From contig NZ_DASVSF010000026.1 in NCBI RefSeq assembly GCF_036388275.1, positions 1-64,000 on the forward strand: a stretch of 64,000 nucleotides of DNA. The letters are read 5' to 3'. Each line of letters begins with the position of its first letter. The first letter of the stretch is position 1. A program made the translations under genes and the position numbers. Below the pieces are notes generated by a model that was not told where the DNA came from, made no database searches, and saw nothing but the letters and a program-made list of their open reading frames with translations. Shown here piece after piece: positions 24,189 to 33,212 of this stretch. The stretch comes from Longimicrobium sp. Its GTDB lineage: Bacteria; Gemmatimonadota; Gemmatimonadetes; Longimicrobiales; Longimicrobiaceae.

Positions 24189-25145
24189 TCAGAACTCGCC
24201 CACCATCCCGATCTCCGTCTTCAACTCGTACCCGAGCTCACGCTTCACGGTCGTCTGCGCGAGGTCAATGAGCGCTCGCACGTCCGCACTCGTCGCACCG
24301 CCCAGGTTCACCATGATGTTGGCGTGCTTGGGAAAAATCTGCGCGTTACCCAGCACGTGCCCCTTCAGGCCGCACTGGTCGATCAGCCGCCCGGCGCCGA
24401 CGCCCTCCAGCTTCTGGAAGATGCTCCCCGCGCTGGGATACAGCCACAGGTCGGGGTGGCGGTCGTCGCGCCACATCAAGTTCTCGCGGATGGTGTCGCG
24501 CATCACCTGGCGGTCGGTGGGCTCCAGGCGAAAGGTGACATCCAGCACCACGTCCTTGCGGTCGTGCAGGATGCTGTAGTCGTAGCCGAACTGGAAGTAG
24601 TCCAGCCCCACCTCGCGCACCTCGCCTTCTTCGGACAGGATGGTGGCGCCCTCCACCACCTCCTCGATGAACATCGTGCGCTCGCGCTCCGGCGGCGGCG
24701 ACAAGAAGTGCAGGTTCTGCCACACCGCCCCGCCCACCGTGCTGGGAATGCCCACGTAGTGCTGCAGCCCCCCCAGCCCGCGCGCCACCGTCATCTGGAT
24801 CAGGTCGTGGTAGATCTTGACCCCTGACCCGGCCTTAACCCGCGTGTCGTCGAGCCAGTCGATGGTCTGCACGTCGTTCTTGATCACCAGGCCGCGGAAC
24901 CCGCCGTCGCCCACCAGGATGTTGGCGCCCAGCCCCAGCAGAAAGAAGGGCATCTCCAGCTCGCGCGCGGCCAGCACCGCCTGCGCCAGTTCGTCGGGGG
25001 TCAGCGCCCGGAACATCAGGTCCGCCGGGCCGCCGATCTTGAACGTGGTATGTGGCGCCAGCGGGACGTCGCGCTCCAGGCGGTCCGCCCCCAGCCGGGC
25101 CGCAAGCTCATCCACGGGCAGATCCAACGTTTTCGTCGCAGGCAT
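24189..25145 (-). CDS. murB: UDP-N-acetylenolpyruvoylglucosamine reductase
   Basis: The flavoenzyme reduces UDP-GlcNAc-enolpyruvate to UDP-MurNAc with NADPH in peptidoglycan synthesis. The 318-residue protein shows the FAD-binding start APHTTFKIGGPADLMF, FFLLGLGANILVGDGGFRGLVI, the substrate loop YVGIPSTVGGAVWQN, the PSAGSIFQKLEG region with the proton-donor Ser, and the ending YELKTEIGMVGEF with the catalytic Glu. It stands alone, away from other mur genes. The ATG at 25145 has no strong ribosome-binding site but fits the family N-terminus. Confidence 0.95.
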   Translation of the reverse strand: MPATKTLDLPVDELAARLGADRLERDVPLAPHTTFKIGGPADLMFRALTPDELAQAVLAARELEMPFFLLGLGANILVGDGGFRGLVIKNDVQTIDWLDDTRVKAGSGVKIYHDLIQMTVARGLGGLQHYVGIPSTVGGAVWQNLHFLSPPPERERTMFIEEVVEGATILSEEGEVREVGLDYFQFGYDYSILHDRKDVVLDVTFRLEPTDRQVMRDTIRENLMWRDDRHPDLWLYPSAGSIFQKLEGVGAGRLIDQCGLKGHVLGNAQIFPKHANIMVNLGGATSADVRALIDLAQTTVKRELGYELKTEIGMVGEF

Positions 25146-25871
25146 GGTCTACTTGTTCGGGAAGCGCACTCGTGCGCGCCGCCGTTTGCAAGCAGCGCGC
25201 CCGGTGTGGGATGAACATCCGGCGCACGGAGCGGTACAGTAAAGAGGGGCGCGCCACCGGACCGAGCCCACACCGCGGCAGGCCAGTCCGCGAAGGCGGA
25301 CTTCGTGTGGTCGTTGCCGCGAATTCATTCGCCCCAGCAGGCCTGGCGACCGAACTTCGATCGGGGTTCGACCGGCTGCCCGTGCATGCCGCGGCAGCCC
25401 CCTCTTCCCCGCTTCGCAGGGGAAAGGGAGAATTCGACTGCGGAGAGCCAGTCGAAGTGCGATCGAATTCTCCCCTCTCCCGCTTGCGGGAGAGGGGCCG
25501 GGGGTGAGGGCAGCCGGGGATTGCGCCGGTTTCATCGAAACGCCACACACCCGAACGACTCCGAGCCCCACGCCTCCGTGACCGCTGCCGCGCCCGGGTT
25601 GTTACGTTCCCCAGGCCAAGTCCTTCGGCCCGCGGAGTACGGCGTGCGTGCGAGTGCGGCAGGGCTTGGCCTCAGGATGACAGGGTGTGGCGCGCCACCA
25701 TCGAGGTGACGTACCGAGCTGACTCCCTTCCCCCGAGCAGTTTGCGGGGGAAAGGCTGGGGATGGGGGGCGGCCGGGGCATGCGCCGGGCCCGATCGACA
25801 CCGGCGCGATTTGTGACGTGGGGTGTGACGAGTCGTCTACGTACTGCACCGCACCAGCGGAGCAGCATAGG
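25146..25871. repeat. Repeat tract with family A and B units
   Basis: No gene is seen in this 726-base gap. A family B unit (about 25281-25358) contains TCCGCGAAGGCGGA and GCGAATTCATTCGC palindromes. Family A units lie at about 25400-25435, 25458-25510 and 25722-25765, each a 10-bp hairpin with a flanking GAATTCTCC or GGCTGGGGATGGGG. Between them are pieces of a CTCAGGATGACAGG motif shared with other gaps. Confidence 0.75.
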
Positions 25872-26525
25872 ATGGTGAACACCATGAAAGACATACACGA
25901 CTACCTCGACGGCAGCCGCTCCGGCGCTGATCTGCCACCCGGCGATCGCGCGCGTGCCGACGAGCTGCGTGCGCTCCTCGACCGCGCCGCCGCGCACGTG
26001 CGTTCCGCGCCCGCGCCGGACCTGGCCGCGCGCGTGATGGACGCGCTCCCGGAGCGCGTGCCCAGCCGCGGCTGGCGCGCCGTCACCGACTGGCTGTGGA
26101 ACCCGCGTCCGCTGCGCCTGACCTTCCGCCCCGCGTACGCGCTGGCGGGCGGCCTGTGCGCGCTCGCCGCCGCCGTCGCCATCCCCACGCTGGAGGGCGA
26201 CCGGACCCCCGCGCGCGTCGCCATTGCGCCCGTCACGGCCACGGCCGCGCAGCCCGTGGTCTACGTGCAGTTCCGGCTGGAGACGCGGGCGCGCCAGGTA
26301 GCCATCGCCGGCACCTTCACCGGCTGGCAGCCCACCGTTCCGCTGCAGGAATCCGAGACCGGCGTATGGACGGCGCTGGTGCCGCTGAAGCCCGGCGTGC
26401 ACGACTACGTCTTCGTGGTCGACGGCACCGAGTGGGTGCCGGACCCCCACGCCCCGCAGCAGGTGGACGACGATTTCGGCGGCACCAACAGCCGCATCTC
26501 GCTTCCGCCGCTGGGCTCGGCGTGA
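25872..26525 (+). CDS. Membrane-anchored protein with a glycogen-binding (CBM48) domain
   Basis: The 217-residue protein has an acidic cytoplasmic N-terminus (HDYLDGSRSGADLPPGDRARADELRALL) resembling anti-sigma-factor tails but without zinc ligands. One membrane helix follows (AYALAGGLCALAAAVAIPTL), then a periplasmic CBM48/AMPK-type domain: VYVQFRLETRARQVAIAGTFTGWQP ... VPLKPGVHDYVFVVDGTEWVPDP. Such domains bind alpha-glucan or act as protein modules. The start may be 25872 or 25884. The stop overlaps the GTG of the next gene, which carries the same domain, so the pair is translationally coupled. Confidence 0.82.
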   Translation: MVNTMKDIHDYLDGSRSGADLPPGDRARADELRALLDRAAAHVRSAPAPDLAARVMDALPERVPSRGWRAVTDWLWNPRPLRLTFRPAYALAGGLCALAAAVAIPTLEGDRTPARVAIAPVTATAAQPVVYVQFRLETRARQVAIAGTFTGWQPTVPLQESETGVWTALVPLKPGVHDYVFVVDGTEWVPDPHAPQQVDDDFGGTNSRISLPPLGSA

Positions 26526-27607
26526 TCGTCCGGCTGACGCTGGGCTGCGCGCTCCTCCTGGCGTCGCGCGCCGTGGCCCAGGGCTGGACCGCCGAAGCCG
26601 CCGCCGGCCGCGCCCTTCACGATCCCGTCGCCGCGCGCGTCGCCACCACTTCCGCCTCGCTGGGGCTGGGATACCAGGGCACCGGCCGGTGGCTGTACCT
26701 GTCCGCCGGGGTGCCGGTGCAGGGCAGCGGACCCACGTGGAGCGCCGGCGGGCTGGGCGGATGGCTCCCGTTCTCCACCATCCAGGGAGTGGACCTGGGC
26801 CTCAACGCCTCCGTCAACGGCTACGCGTACGGCGCCTCCGGCCCCAACGCGGGCGGAACCGGGGGGACGGCGGAGCTGCTGCCCACGCTGGGCTGGCGGC
26901 GCGGCGTGCTGTCCGCCTCGCTCAGCTCCGGAATTTCCGCCGCGACGGACGTGACGGGCGATTCCAGCACCACGCGCGGCTTTCACGACTCCGCCGGCCG
27001 TCTCGCGTTCGCCCTGTCCGACGGCATCGAGGTGGGAGGAGACGCGCGGCTGCTTCGCGGCGAGGGCGGCGACTGGCCGTACGCGGGGGGAACCGCGGAA
27101 CTGCGGCGGGCATGGGGAGGCGCGTGGGCCCACGCCGGCAGCTGGCTGGGCGGCCACCACCCCCGCCCCGCGGCGTCGTACGGCGCCGGCGTGCGCGTGC
27201 GCGTGATGGCCGGCGCCAGCCTGCAGGCCTCCGTGCGCCAGGAGCCGTTCGATCCCCTTCTCTGGAGCACGCCGCGTCGCACCTGGAACCTCCAGGTCTC
27301 GCGCGCCTTGGGGCGGCAGCGCCAGCCCCGGCCCGCGCTGCTGCCCGAAGTCGTCTTCGGCGAAGCCGTGTTCCGGCTGCCGCGGAAGGACCACGCCGAG
27401 CCCCCCGCCGTCGTCGGTGACTTCAGCGGCTGGCAGCCGGTGCCGATGGTGGTGGATGGAGAGTGGTGGGTGGCGCGGGTACGGATCGCGCCCGGAGTTC
27501 ACCACTTCTCCTACCGCCTGGCGGACGGGCAGATGATGCTGCCACCGGGCGTGCCGTCGGTGGACGACGGGTTCGGCGGCCGCTCGGCCGTGGTGGTGGT
27601 TCCGTGA
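26522..27607 (+). CDS. Exported beta-rich protein with a C-terminal glycogen-binding domain
   Basis: The 361-residue protein begins at a GTG that overlaps the upstream stop (GTGA) and has a signal peptide ending at AVAQG. Residues from about 25 to 270 form alternating amphipathic strands (LGLGYQGTGRWLYLSAGVPVQG, GVLSASLSSGISAATDV, GAGVRVRVMAGASLQASVRQ), the look of an outer-membrane beta-barrel. The last 80 residues are a CBM48-like domain: VVFGEAVFRLPRKDHAEPPAVVGDFSGWQPVPM ... IAPGVHHFSYRLADG. With the preceding anchored CBM48 protein it may form an inner/outer membrane pair. No catalytic site is seen. Confidence 0.78.
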   Translation: MIVRLTLGCALLLASRAVAQGWTAEAAAGRALHDPVAARVATTSASLGLGYQGTGRWLYLSAGVPVQGSGPTWSAGGLGGWLPFSTIQGVDLGLNASVNGYAYGASGPNAGGTGGTAELLPTLGWRRGVLSASLSSGISAATDVTGDSSTTRGFHDSAGRLAFALSDGIEVGGDARLLRGEGGDWPYAGGTAELRRAWGGAWAHAGSWLGGHHPRPAASYGAGVRVRVMAGASLQASVRQEPFDPLLWSTPRRTWNLQVSRALGRQRQPRPALLPEVVFGEAVFRLPRKDHAEPPAVVGDFSGWQPVPMVVDGEWWVARVRIAPGVHHFSYRLADGQMMLPPGVPSVDDGFGGRSAVVVVP

Positions 27608-27671
27608 CGCGTGGCGGGTTGGCGTCGTCTACTGATCGAAATGGCGGGATGAGGGTACACCGGCTGCAAAC

Positions 27672-28334
27672 ATGAAGACCCAACGATGGATTCTGGTGCT
27701 GCTCCTGGCGCTGGCGGGCGTTCCCGCCGCGGCGCAGGCGCAACCCTCGGAACAAAGGATCGAGGCCGCCCGGCGCCAGGCGCAGACGGCAGGGATTCCC
27801 GTGTCGCTGCTTGAAAGCAAGGTGGCCGAGGGCCGCGCCAAGGGCGTGCCCATGGACCGCATCGCGGCCGTAGTGGAGCGCCGGCTGGCGTCGCTCTCGA
27901 ACGCCCGCGACGCCATGGCCGGCGCGCCCCGCACGTCGCCGATCACCGCCGCCGACCTGTCGGTGGGCGCAGACGCGCTGGAGGCGGGGGTGCAGCCCGG
28001 TGTTCTGGGACAGCTTGCCTCGGCTGCCCCCGCCGGCCACCGCGCCATGGCCATCGCCGCGCTCACGCAGCTGGTCAGCCAGGGCGAAAGCTCCGAGCGC
28101 GCCCTGGCCCGGGTGCAGGCCGCCCTGCAGCGCGGCCCCGAGGCGCTGCGCCGGCTGCCCGGCGAGGCCGCGGCCGAGCGCTCCCGCAGCGGCGCGCCGC
28201 CGGGCCAGAACCCGTCCCGCGGAAACGGCGCGAACGGGCGCGGACGCGGCAATGGCGGCCCGCCCGCTTCCGTTCCCGGGCCCACGCAGCGGCCGGGACG
28301 CGGCAACGGCCGGGGCAACGGGGGAAAGCCCTGA
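27672..28334 (+). CDS. Secreted hypothetical protein with RGNG tail
   Basis: This 220-residue protein has a signal peptide (WILVLLLALAGVPAAAQAQ) and an alpha-helical, arginine-rich middle (EQRIEAARRQAQTAGIPVSLLESKVAEGRAKGVPMDRIAAVVERRL). The last 50 residues are low-complexity Gly/Asn/Arg/Pro (NPSRGNGANGRGRGNGG and RGNGRGNGGKP), likely disordered and basic. No family is recognised. It follows the CBM48 pair by 64 bases on the same strand and could be part of the same export-related unit. Confidence 0.78.
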   Translation: MKTQRWILVLLLALAGVPAAAQAQPSEQRIEAARRQAQTAGIPVSLLESKVAEGRAKGVPMDRIAAVVERRLASLSNARDAMAGAPRTSPITAADLSVGADALEAGVQPGVLGQLASAAPAGHRAMAIAALTQLVSQGESSERALARVQAALQRGPEALRRLPGEAAAERSRSGAPPGQNPSRGNGANGRGRGNGGPPASVPGPTQRPGRGNGRGNGGKP

Positions 28335-28470
28335 CGGGAGTACGAGGTTCGAACGTGCGATGGAGCGTCGTCCAAGGGGGCGGCGCTTCTGCGTTGGGGC
28401 TTGTGCGAACCGCGCGGCGGGGTGAGTGTATCGGCATCAGGAACGGCACCGATACGGAAGAGCCCCGACG

Positions 28471-29070
28471 ATGATTCAGCTGACCGATACCTCGCGCGAC
28501 AAGATCAACGGCCTGGTGCAGGCCGAGGTGGTGCGCGACCCCGCGCTGCGCATTGCGCTGCGCGAAGGCGCCAGCCTGGTGGACCGCGAGTACGACATCT
28601 CCCTGGTGGAGCGCGAAGACAAGCAGAAGACGGAGATCGCCATCAACCTCGAAGGCATTCGCGTCTTTCTGAACCTCGACACCAGCAACCTGCTCAGCGG
28701 CGCCACCATCGACTGGTCCGACGAGCAGGGTGGGTTTCGGGTAGAGACGCCCCGTCCCTCGCGCCCCGCCGCGCCCACGGTCAGCGCCACGGGGTCGGCC
28801 GGCGTCTCGGGCCCGCTCGCCGAAAAGGTGCAGCGGCTGTTCGACGACGAGGTGAACCCGCGCATCGCATCGCACGGCGGCTCGGTGGAGCTGGTGGACG
28901 TGGCCGACGACGTGATCTACGTCCGCATGATGGGCGGATGCCAGGGCTGCGCCGCCTCGGCCATGACGCTGCGGCAGGGCATCGAGCGCATGGTGCGGGA
29001 AGAGATCCCCGAGGTGCGCGACATCGTGGACCTCACGGACCACGACGCGGGCGCGAACCCGTACTACTGA
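28471..29070 (+). CDS. nfuA: Nfu-type iron-sulfur cluster carrier
   Basis: The 199-residue protein carries and delivers Fe-S clusters. Its N-terminal part (residues 1-95) is a degenerate A-type/HesB domain without cysteines. The C-terminal NifU domain (about 115-190) has VNPRIASHGGSVELVDV and the cluster-binding MGGCQGCAASAMTLRQGIE, with the CxxC in place. This two-domain order matches NfuA. ATG at 28471 is behind GGAAG. No isc or suf gene is adjacent. A family D repeat and a strong terminator follow. Confidence 0.9.
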   Translation: MIQLTDTSRDKINGLVQAEVVRDPALRIALREGASLVDREYDISLVEREDKQKTEIAINLEGIRVFLNLDTSNLLSGATIDWSDEQGGFRVETPRPSRPAAPTVSATGSAGVSGPLAEKVQRLFDDEVNPRIASHGGSVELVDVADDVIYVRMMGGCQGCAASAMTLRQGIERMVREEIPEVRDIVDLTDHDAGANPYY

Positions 29071-29192
29071 AGTACCGAGTACCAGGTACCGAGTGCCAAG
29101 CAGCAGGCATACGACAGGAGAGGGCGGCGGATCCGAAATCCGCCGCCCTCTCCTCGTTTTCGCCCTACCTGGTACCTGGCCCTTGGTACTTC
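29070..29192. repeat. Family D repeat flanking a terminator
   Basis: AAGTACCGAGTACCAGGTACC at the left pairs with GGTACCTGG...GGTACTT at the right. A related unit lies at 41057-41124. The arms enclose the terminator hairpin at 29116-29160. Confidence 0.75.
29116..29160. terminator. Strong terminator after nfuA
   Basis: AGGAGAGGGCGGCGGAT and ATCCGCCGCCCTCTCCT form a 17-bp stem with a short loop, followed by CGTTTT. It ends the nfuA transcript and may also serve the convergent small gene at 29196. Confidence 0.92.
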
Positions 29193-29195
29193 CCC

Positions 29196-29447
29196 TCAGA
29201 CCAGGCTCCGCCTCCGCACCGCCTTGGCCTGCCCGCAGTAGCGCTCCAGCTGCGCGGGGTCGGCCGTTTCCCAGTCCTCGGGGATGGGGCAGAGCCGCCG
29301 CTTGTCACCCTCGTTCTCAAAACACAGCCAGCCGCCTTCCAGCCCTGGCGTAAACGTATCGTCCTCCGAAGCAGTCCCGTACTGCGGGACGATGTTCCAC
29401 ACGCGCCACTCGTGCCCGGTGGAATCCATGAAGCTGCGCAAAGCCAT
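29196..29447 (-). CDS. Small hypothetical protein
   Basis: The 83-residue protein (MALRSFMDSTGHEWRVWNIVPQ...) is cytoplasmic, tryptophan-rich at its start and ends in a basic RRRSLV. The order SxGHEWRVW ... GGWLCFENEGDKRRL ... CPIPEDWE suggests a compact, conserved small domain, but I do not know a family name. GGGGGTG lies just before the ATG. A short palindrome, GTTCCACGGAAC (29542-29553), lies 95 bases upstream. Confidence 0.72.
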   Translation of the reverse strand: MALRSFMDSTGHEWRVWNIVPQYGTASEDDTFTPGLEGGWLCFENEGDKRRLCPIPEDWETADPAQLERYCGQAKAVRRRSLV

Positions 29448-29583
29448 TTCACCCCCAGGTTTGTGCCAGCGGGGGCGCAGTGCACGCCTCGTGCCAATCG
29501 TTACAATTCTAAACGCACCCGTTGCATCGACTTACACAGATGTTCCACGGAACGCCGCCAGTCGTCACGAGGGTGGAACCCGC

Positions 29584-32500
29584 TCACCAGTGCGGGTTGG
29601 CGGAGATCATCAGCGCCGCCTTCTCCGCCGGCATGGGCTCGGCGAAGAGGAAGCCCTGCGCCTCGTCGCAGGCCATCCCCCGCAGCGCCGCCAGCTGCTC
29701 GCGCGTCTCCACCCCCTCGGCCACCACCCCCACGCGAAGGTTGCGCGCCAGGTTCACGATGGCGTGCACCAGCTGCGCGCTCCGCCCGTCGCGGTCCATC
29801 CGCCGCACGAACGAGCGGTCGATCTTCACCACGTCCAGAGGAAAGCGGTGAAGGTAGCCCAGCGACGAGTACCCCGTGCCGAAGTCGTCCATGCACAGCA
29901 CCACGCCCATCTCGCGCAGCCGCTCCAGCATGAGCACCGCGTTGGCCTCGTGGTCCAGCAGCACCGTCTCGGTGATCTCCAGCCGGAACCGTGCGGGCTC
30001 CACCCCGCAGCTGGCCATGGTGGCGGCAAGGTGGTCGGCCAGGTCGGGCTGGGCGAACTGCAGGGGCGACAGGTTCACCGACATCGACACCCGCCCGTGA
30101 CCCAGCTGCTCGCGCCATCGCTTCATCTGGGCGCAGGTTTCCTCGATCACCCAGCGGCCGATGGGCAGGATCAGCCCCGTTTCCTCGGCCAGGGGGATGA
30201 ACTCGGCGGGGGTGATGTCGCCCCGCTCGGCGTGCCGCCAGCGCAGCAGCGCCTCGAAGCCCTCCACCCCGCCGCTAGCCAGCGACACGATGGGCTGGTA
30301 GGCCAGGCGAAGCTCGCCCCGCTCCAGCGCCCGCCGCAGGTCCGACTCCAGCCGCAGCCGTGACAGCGCCTGCGCGTGCATGGCGCGGTCGAACACCTCG
30401 TAGCGGTTCTTGCCGAGGATCTTGGCGCGGCTGAGCGCGGCGTCGGCGTCGCGCAGCAGCTCGTCGGGCTTTTCGCTCCCCGTGGCGGAGAGCGAAATGC
30501 CCACGCTGGCCGTGGCGAACACCTCGTGCCGCTCCAGCATGAAGGGCTCGGCGATGGCGTGAAGCAGCTTCTCGGCGAGGTGCGTGGCCTCGAGCGGGCC
30601 CTGGATCCCCTCCAGCAGCACGGTGAACTCGTCACCGCCGAAGCGGGCCAGCGTGTCGCCGGGGCGCAGCGCCTGCTCCAGCCGCTCCGCCGCCTCGCGC
30701 AGCAGCTGGTCGCCCACGCCGTGGCCCAGCGAGTCGTTGACCACCTTGAAGCGGTCGATGTCCAGGAACAGCACCGCCAGCGACAGGTGGTCGCCGCGGC
30801 GCACCCGCTCGGCGGCGTGCTCCAGCCGGTCCACGAACAGCAGGCGGTTGGGAAGACCCGTCAGCGCGTCGTGAAGGGCGCCGTAGGAAAGCTGCTCCTC
30901 GGCCCGCTTGCGCTCGGTGATGTCGTGGATGATGCCCTGGTAGCCCAGCACCGTGCCGTCGGGCGCGGTGCGCAGCGAAGCGGAAAGGAGGGCGTCGATG
31001 GCCTCGCCGTCGGCGCGCCGCAGGCGCACCTCGTGGTCGCGCACGTACCCCGCGCGGGTGATCTCGTCACGAAAGCGCTGGCGGTCGGCCGGGTTGGCGT
31101 ACAGGTCGCCCACCCGCATGCGCAGCATCTGCTCGCGCGTGTAGGCGAACAGCTCCAGGCACGCCGAGTTCATGTCCACGAAGTTTCCATCCACCGTGGT
31201 CATGTAGATGGCGTCGCGCGACTGCTCGAAGAGCGAGCGGTAGCGGCCCTCGCTTTCGCGCAGCGCGCGCTCGGCGGCGCGCCGGGGGGTGACGTCGCGC
31301 GCGAATCCGTGCACCCCCACCACCCGGTTGCCGCGGGTGACCGCCGTTTCCACCAGCTCGAGCGCCACCATGTGCCCGTCGCGGTGCTTCGCCGTGGTGG
31401 GGTAGGTGTTGGGCGTGCCCCCCGACGCCATGGTCTGGGCGGTCTGCTCGTCGACCTGCCCGTCGGACTCGGGCGAGGGGTGAAGCTCGTGGTAGCTGCG
31501 CCCCACCAGCTCCTCGGGCGCGTAGCCCAGCACGCTGGCGACGGAGGGCGACACGTATTCGAAGCGGCCGGCCCGGTCGTGCGAGTAAAAGAACACCTGC
31601 TCGCTCCCGGCCACCATCAGCCGGTAGCGCTCTTCGCTGCGCCGCAGCTCCTCCTGGGCCCGTTCGCGGTCGGTGACGTCGCGGTTCACCCCCACCGCCC
31701 CCACCCGCCGCCCGGTGGCGTCCAGCAGCGGCATCACCAGCGTTTCCGATACGCCCTCGCTGCCGTCCTTGCGCACGAAGGGGATGCGCCCCTGCCAGCG
31801 CCCGGCGCTGTCCAGCGCGTCGAACACCTCCTGGGCCACCTCCTGGGCCCGCTCGGGCCCCAGCCACAGCTCGGGCCCGCGCCCCAGCGCCTCCTCGCGC
31901 GTCCAGCCGTAGACCCGCTCCGACGCGCGGTTCCATCCCGCGAGGCGGCCGTTCATGTCCGTGAACATCACCGCGTCGTACAGGCTGTCGAACACCAGGG
32001 CCTGCCGCTGAAGCTCGGCCTCCGCCTCCCGGTACGCGGTGATGTCGAACGCGGTGCCCAGCGCCGCGGCCTCGCCGCCGTACTCCACCACGCCGGCGGT
32101 AAAGTCCAGCCAGCGCTCGCCGCCGTCCTTGCGCAGGATCTTGAACTCGTACCGCGGCGGAACGGGCTCGCCGCGCTGGCGGGCGAGCCCGCGCTCGCGC
32201 ACCAGCTCGCGAAAGTCGGGGTGCACCATGTCCCAGAACGTCATCGCCAGCAGCTCGGCCCGGGTGTAGCCGGTAAGCTCCTCGGCGGCGGCGTTCACGT
32301 AGCGGAAGCGCGTGCCCTGGTAGACGAAGGTGGCGGCGGCGACGGTTTCGGCCAGTTCGCGGAACTGCCGGTCGCTTTCGCGCAGCGCCTCGGCGGCGCG
32401 GTCGAGCGCGGCGACGTCGCTCTGCAAGCGGTAGTAGCGGTCCAGCAGGTCGCCCGCCGCGGTGCCGGGGGTGCCCGCCAGCAGCCCGCGCGCCTCTTCG

Positions 32501-32640
32501 GCACGGCGGAACTCGGCGTCCACCGCTTCCAGAAAGCGCAGCCAGCCGGGCTCCAGGCCGTCGAGCGAGCCCAGGTGCAGCTCGGCAAGCCGGCGCAGCC
32601 CGTCGTGCAGGTGAAGGCCCGGAGGCAGGGCGGTGTTCAT
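29584..32640 (-). CDS. Multi-PAS diguanylate cyclase/phosphodiesterase (PAS-GGDEF-EAL)
   Basis: This 1018-residue protein should make and/or degrade cyclic di-GMP in response to signals sensed by four PAS domains (about residues 90-210, 215-335, 340-460 and 470-590; for example FRYVNAAAEELTGYTRAEL and FEYVSPSVASVLGYAPEEL). The GGDEF domain has an intact active site, ARFGGDEFTVLL. The EAL domain retains EALLRWRH, VNLSPLQFAQPDL, ITETVLLDHE, MDDFGTGYSSLGYLHRFPLDVVKIDRSFV and VAEGVET, so both halves look active. No membrane helix is seen; it is soluble. I start at ATG 32640, after which the N-terminus is helical. The second EAL protein at 33498 is a close relative. Confidence 0.94.
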   Translation of the reverse strand: MNTALPPGLHLHDGLRRLAELHLGSLDGLEPGWLRFLEAVDAEFRRAEEARGLLAGTPGTAAGDLLDRYYRLQSDVAALDRAAEALRESDRQFRELAETVAAATFVYQGTRFRYVNAAAEELTGYTRAELLAMTFWDMVHPDFRELVRERGLARQRGEPVPPRYEFKILRKDGGERWLDFTAGVVEYGGEAAALGTAFDITAYREAEAELQRQALVFDSLYDAVMFTDMNGRLAGWNRASERVYGWTREEALGRGPELWLGPERAQEVAQEVFDALDSAGRWQGRIPFVRKDGSEGVSETLVMPLLDATGRRVGAVGVNRDVTDRERAQEELRRSEERYRLMVAGSEQVFFYSHDRAGRFEYVSPSVASVLGYAPEELVGRSYHELHPSPESDGQVDEQTAQTMASGGTPNTYPTTAKHRDGHMVALELVETAVTRGNRVVGVHGFARDVTPRRAAERALRESEGRYRSLFEQSRDAIYMTTVDGNFVDMNSACLELFAYTREQMLRMRVGDLYANPADRQRFRDEITRAGYVRDHEVRLRRADGEAIDALLSASLRTAPDGTVLGYQGIIHDITERKRAEEQLSYGALHDALTGLPNRLLFVDRLEHAAERVRRGDHLSLAVLFLDIDRFKVVNDSLGHGVGDQLLREAAERLEQALRPGDTLARFGGDEFTVLLEGIQGPLEATHLAEKLLHAIAEPFMLERHEVFATASVGISLSATGSEKPDELLRDADAALSRAKILGKNRYEVFDRAMHAQALSRLRLESDLRRALERGELRLAYQPIVSLASGGVEGFEALLRWRHAERGDITPAEFIPLAEETGLILPIGRWVIEETCAQMKRWREQLGHGRVSMSVNLSPLQFAQPDLADHLAATMASCGVEPARFRLEITETVLLDHEANAVLMLERLREMGVVLCMDDFGTGYSSLGYLHRFPLDVVKIDRSFVRRMDRDGRSAQLVHAIVNLARNLRVGVVAEGVETREQLAALRGMACDEAQGFLFAEPMPAEKAALMISANPHW

Positions 32641-32807
32641 CGCGGGGTCCGAGAGCAGGCCCGGAGTGCGCGCCGGGAGAGGGCGCCACGGCGGAAATGA
32701 ACGGGGGGCGACATCCAGTATACCGGGGTCCCGAGTCCCCGCCAAGACTGTTCAGCTTCCCCCTGCCCGCCTGCATCTTGCGCGCCGCGTGCGCGCCCCG
32801 CGACGCC

Positions 32808-33212
32808 TCAGCCCGGAGCGGCCTTCCCGCGCGGGCGCCCGCCCTTTTTCCCGTTTTCACGGGCCGCCCGGGCCTTGGCCTCGGACGTGGCCGAGCCCAG
32901 GTACCGCGCCGCCCAGGCCTTGACGTTGAAGGCGTGCAGCATCAGCCCGTTCAGGTCGGCGTCGGCGTCCAGCTCTTCCCAGTGCAGCACCTCGCCGTCT
33001 TCCCACACCTCTACCGCCGCCAGCTGCGCGGGGGTGCCGCCCTGCAGCCCATGCACCAGGTCCGGGGGGAACCCGAACCGGCACCCGTTCTTCATCTCCA
33101 CCATCACCACCCGTGCCGATTCGTCGTACCACGCGCTGGCGGCGCGGGGCTCGCCTCCGCCCGAGGCCGCGCCGGACACCGCGTTTCTGTTCAGGTCAGT
33201 GATCGCCGCCAT
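32808..33212 (-). CDS. DUF2442 domain-containing protein
   Basis: This 134-residue protein has the DUF2442 core (ARVVMVEMKNGCRFGFPPDLVHGLQGGTPAQLAAVEVWEDGEVLHWEELDADADLNGLML) and a lysine/arginine-rich tail (RENGKKGGRPRGKAAPG) that could bind nucleic acid. Its start overlaps the 3' end of the DUF4160 gene by 17 bases. DUF4160 and DUF2442 genes are often paired in bacteria and have been suspected to form toxin-antitoxin-like modules. That role is not proven and is offered as inference. Confidence 0.88.
   Translation of the reverse strand: MAAITDLNRNAVSGAASGGGEPRAASAWYDESARVVMVEMKNGCRFGFPPDLVHGLQGGTPAQLAAVEVWEDGEVLHWEELDADADLNGLMLHAFNVKAWAARYLGSATSEAKARAARENGKKGGRPRGKAAPG

Noticed and set aside
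28200..28330. GGNNACGG-like repetitive DNA
   Set aside because: It is the coding sequence of the Gly/Asn/Arg tail of the secreted protein, not an intergenic repeat.
30376..32700. 774-codon open frame on the plus strand opposite the PAS-GGDEF-EAL gene
   Set aside because: No domain or signal is visible, and composition is typical of reverse-strand shadows.
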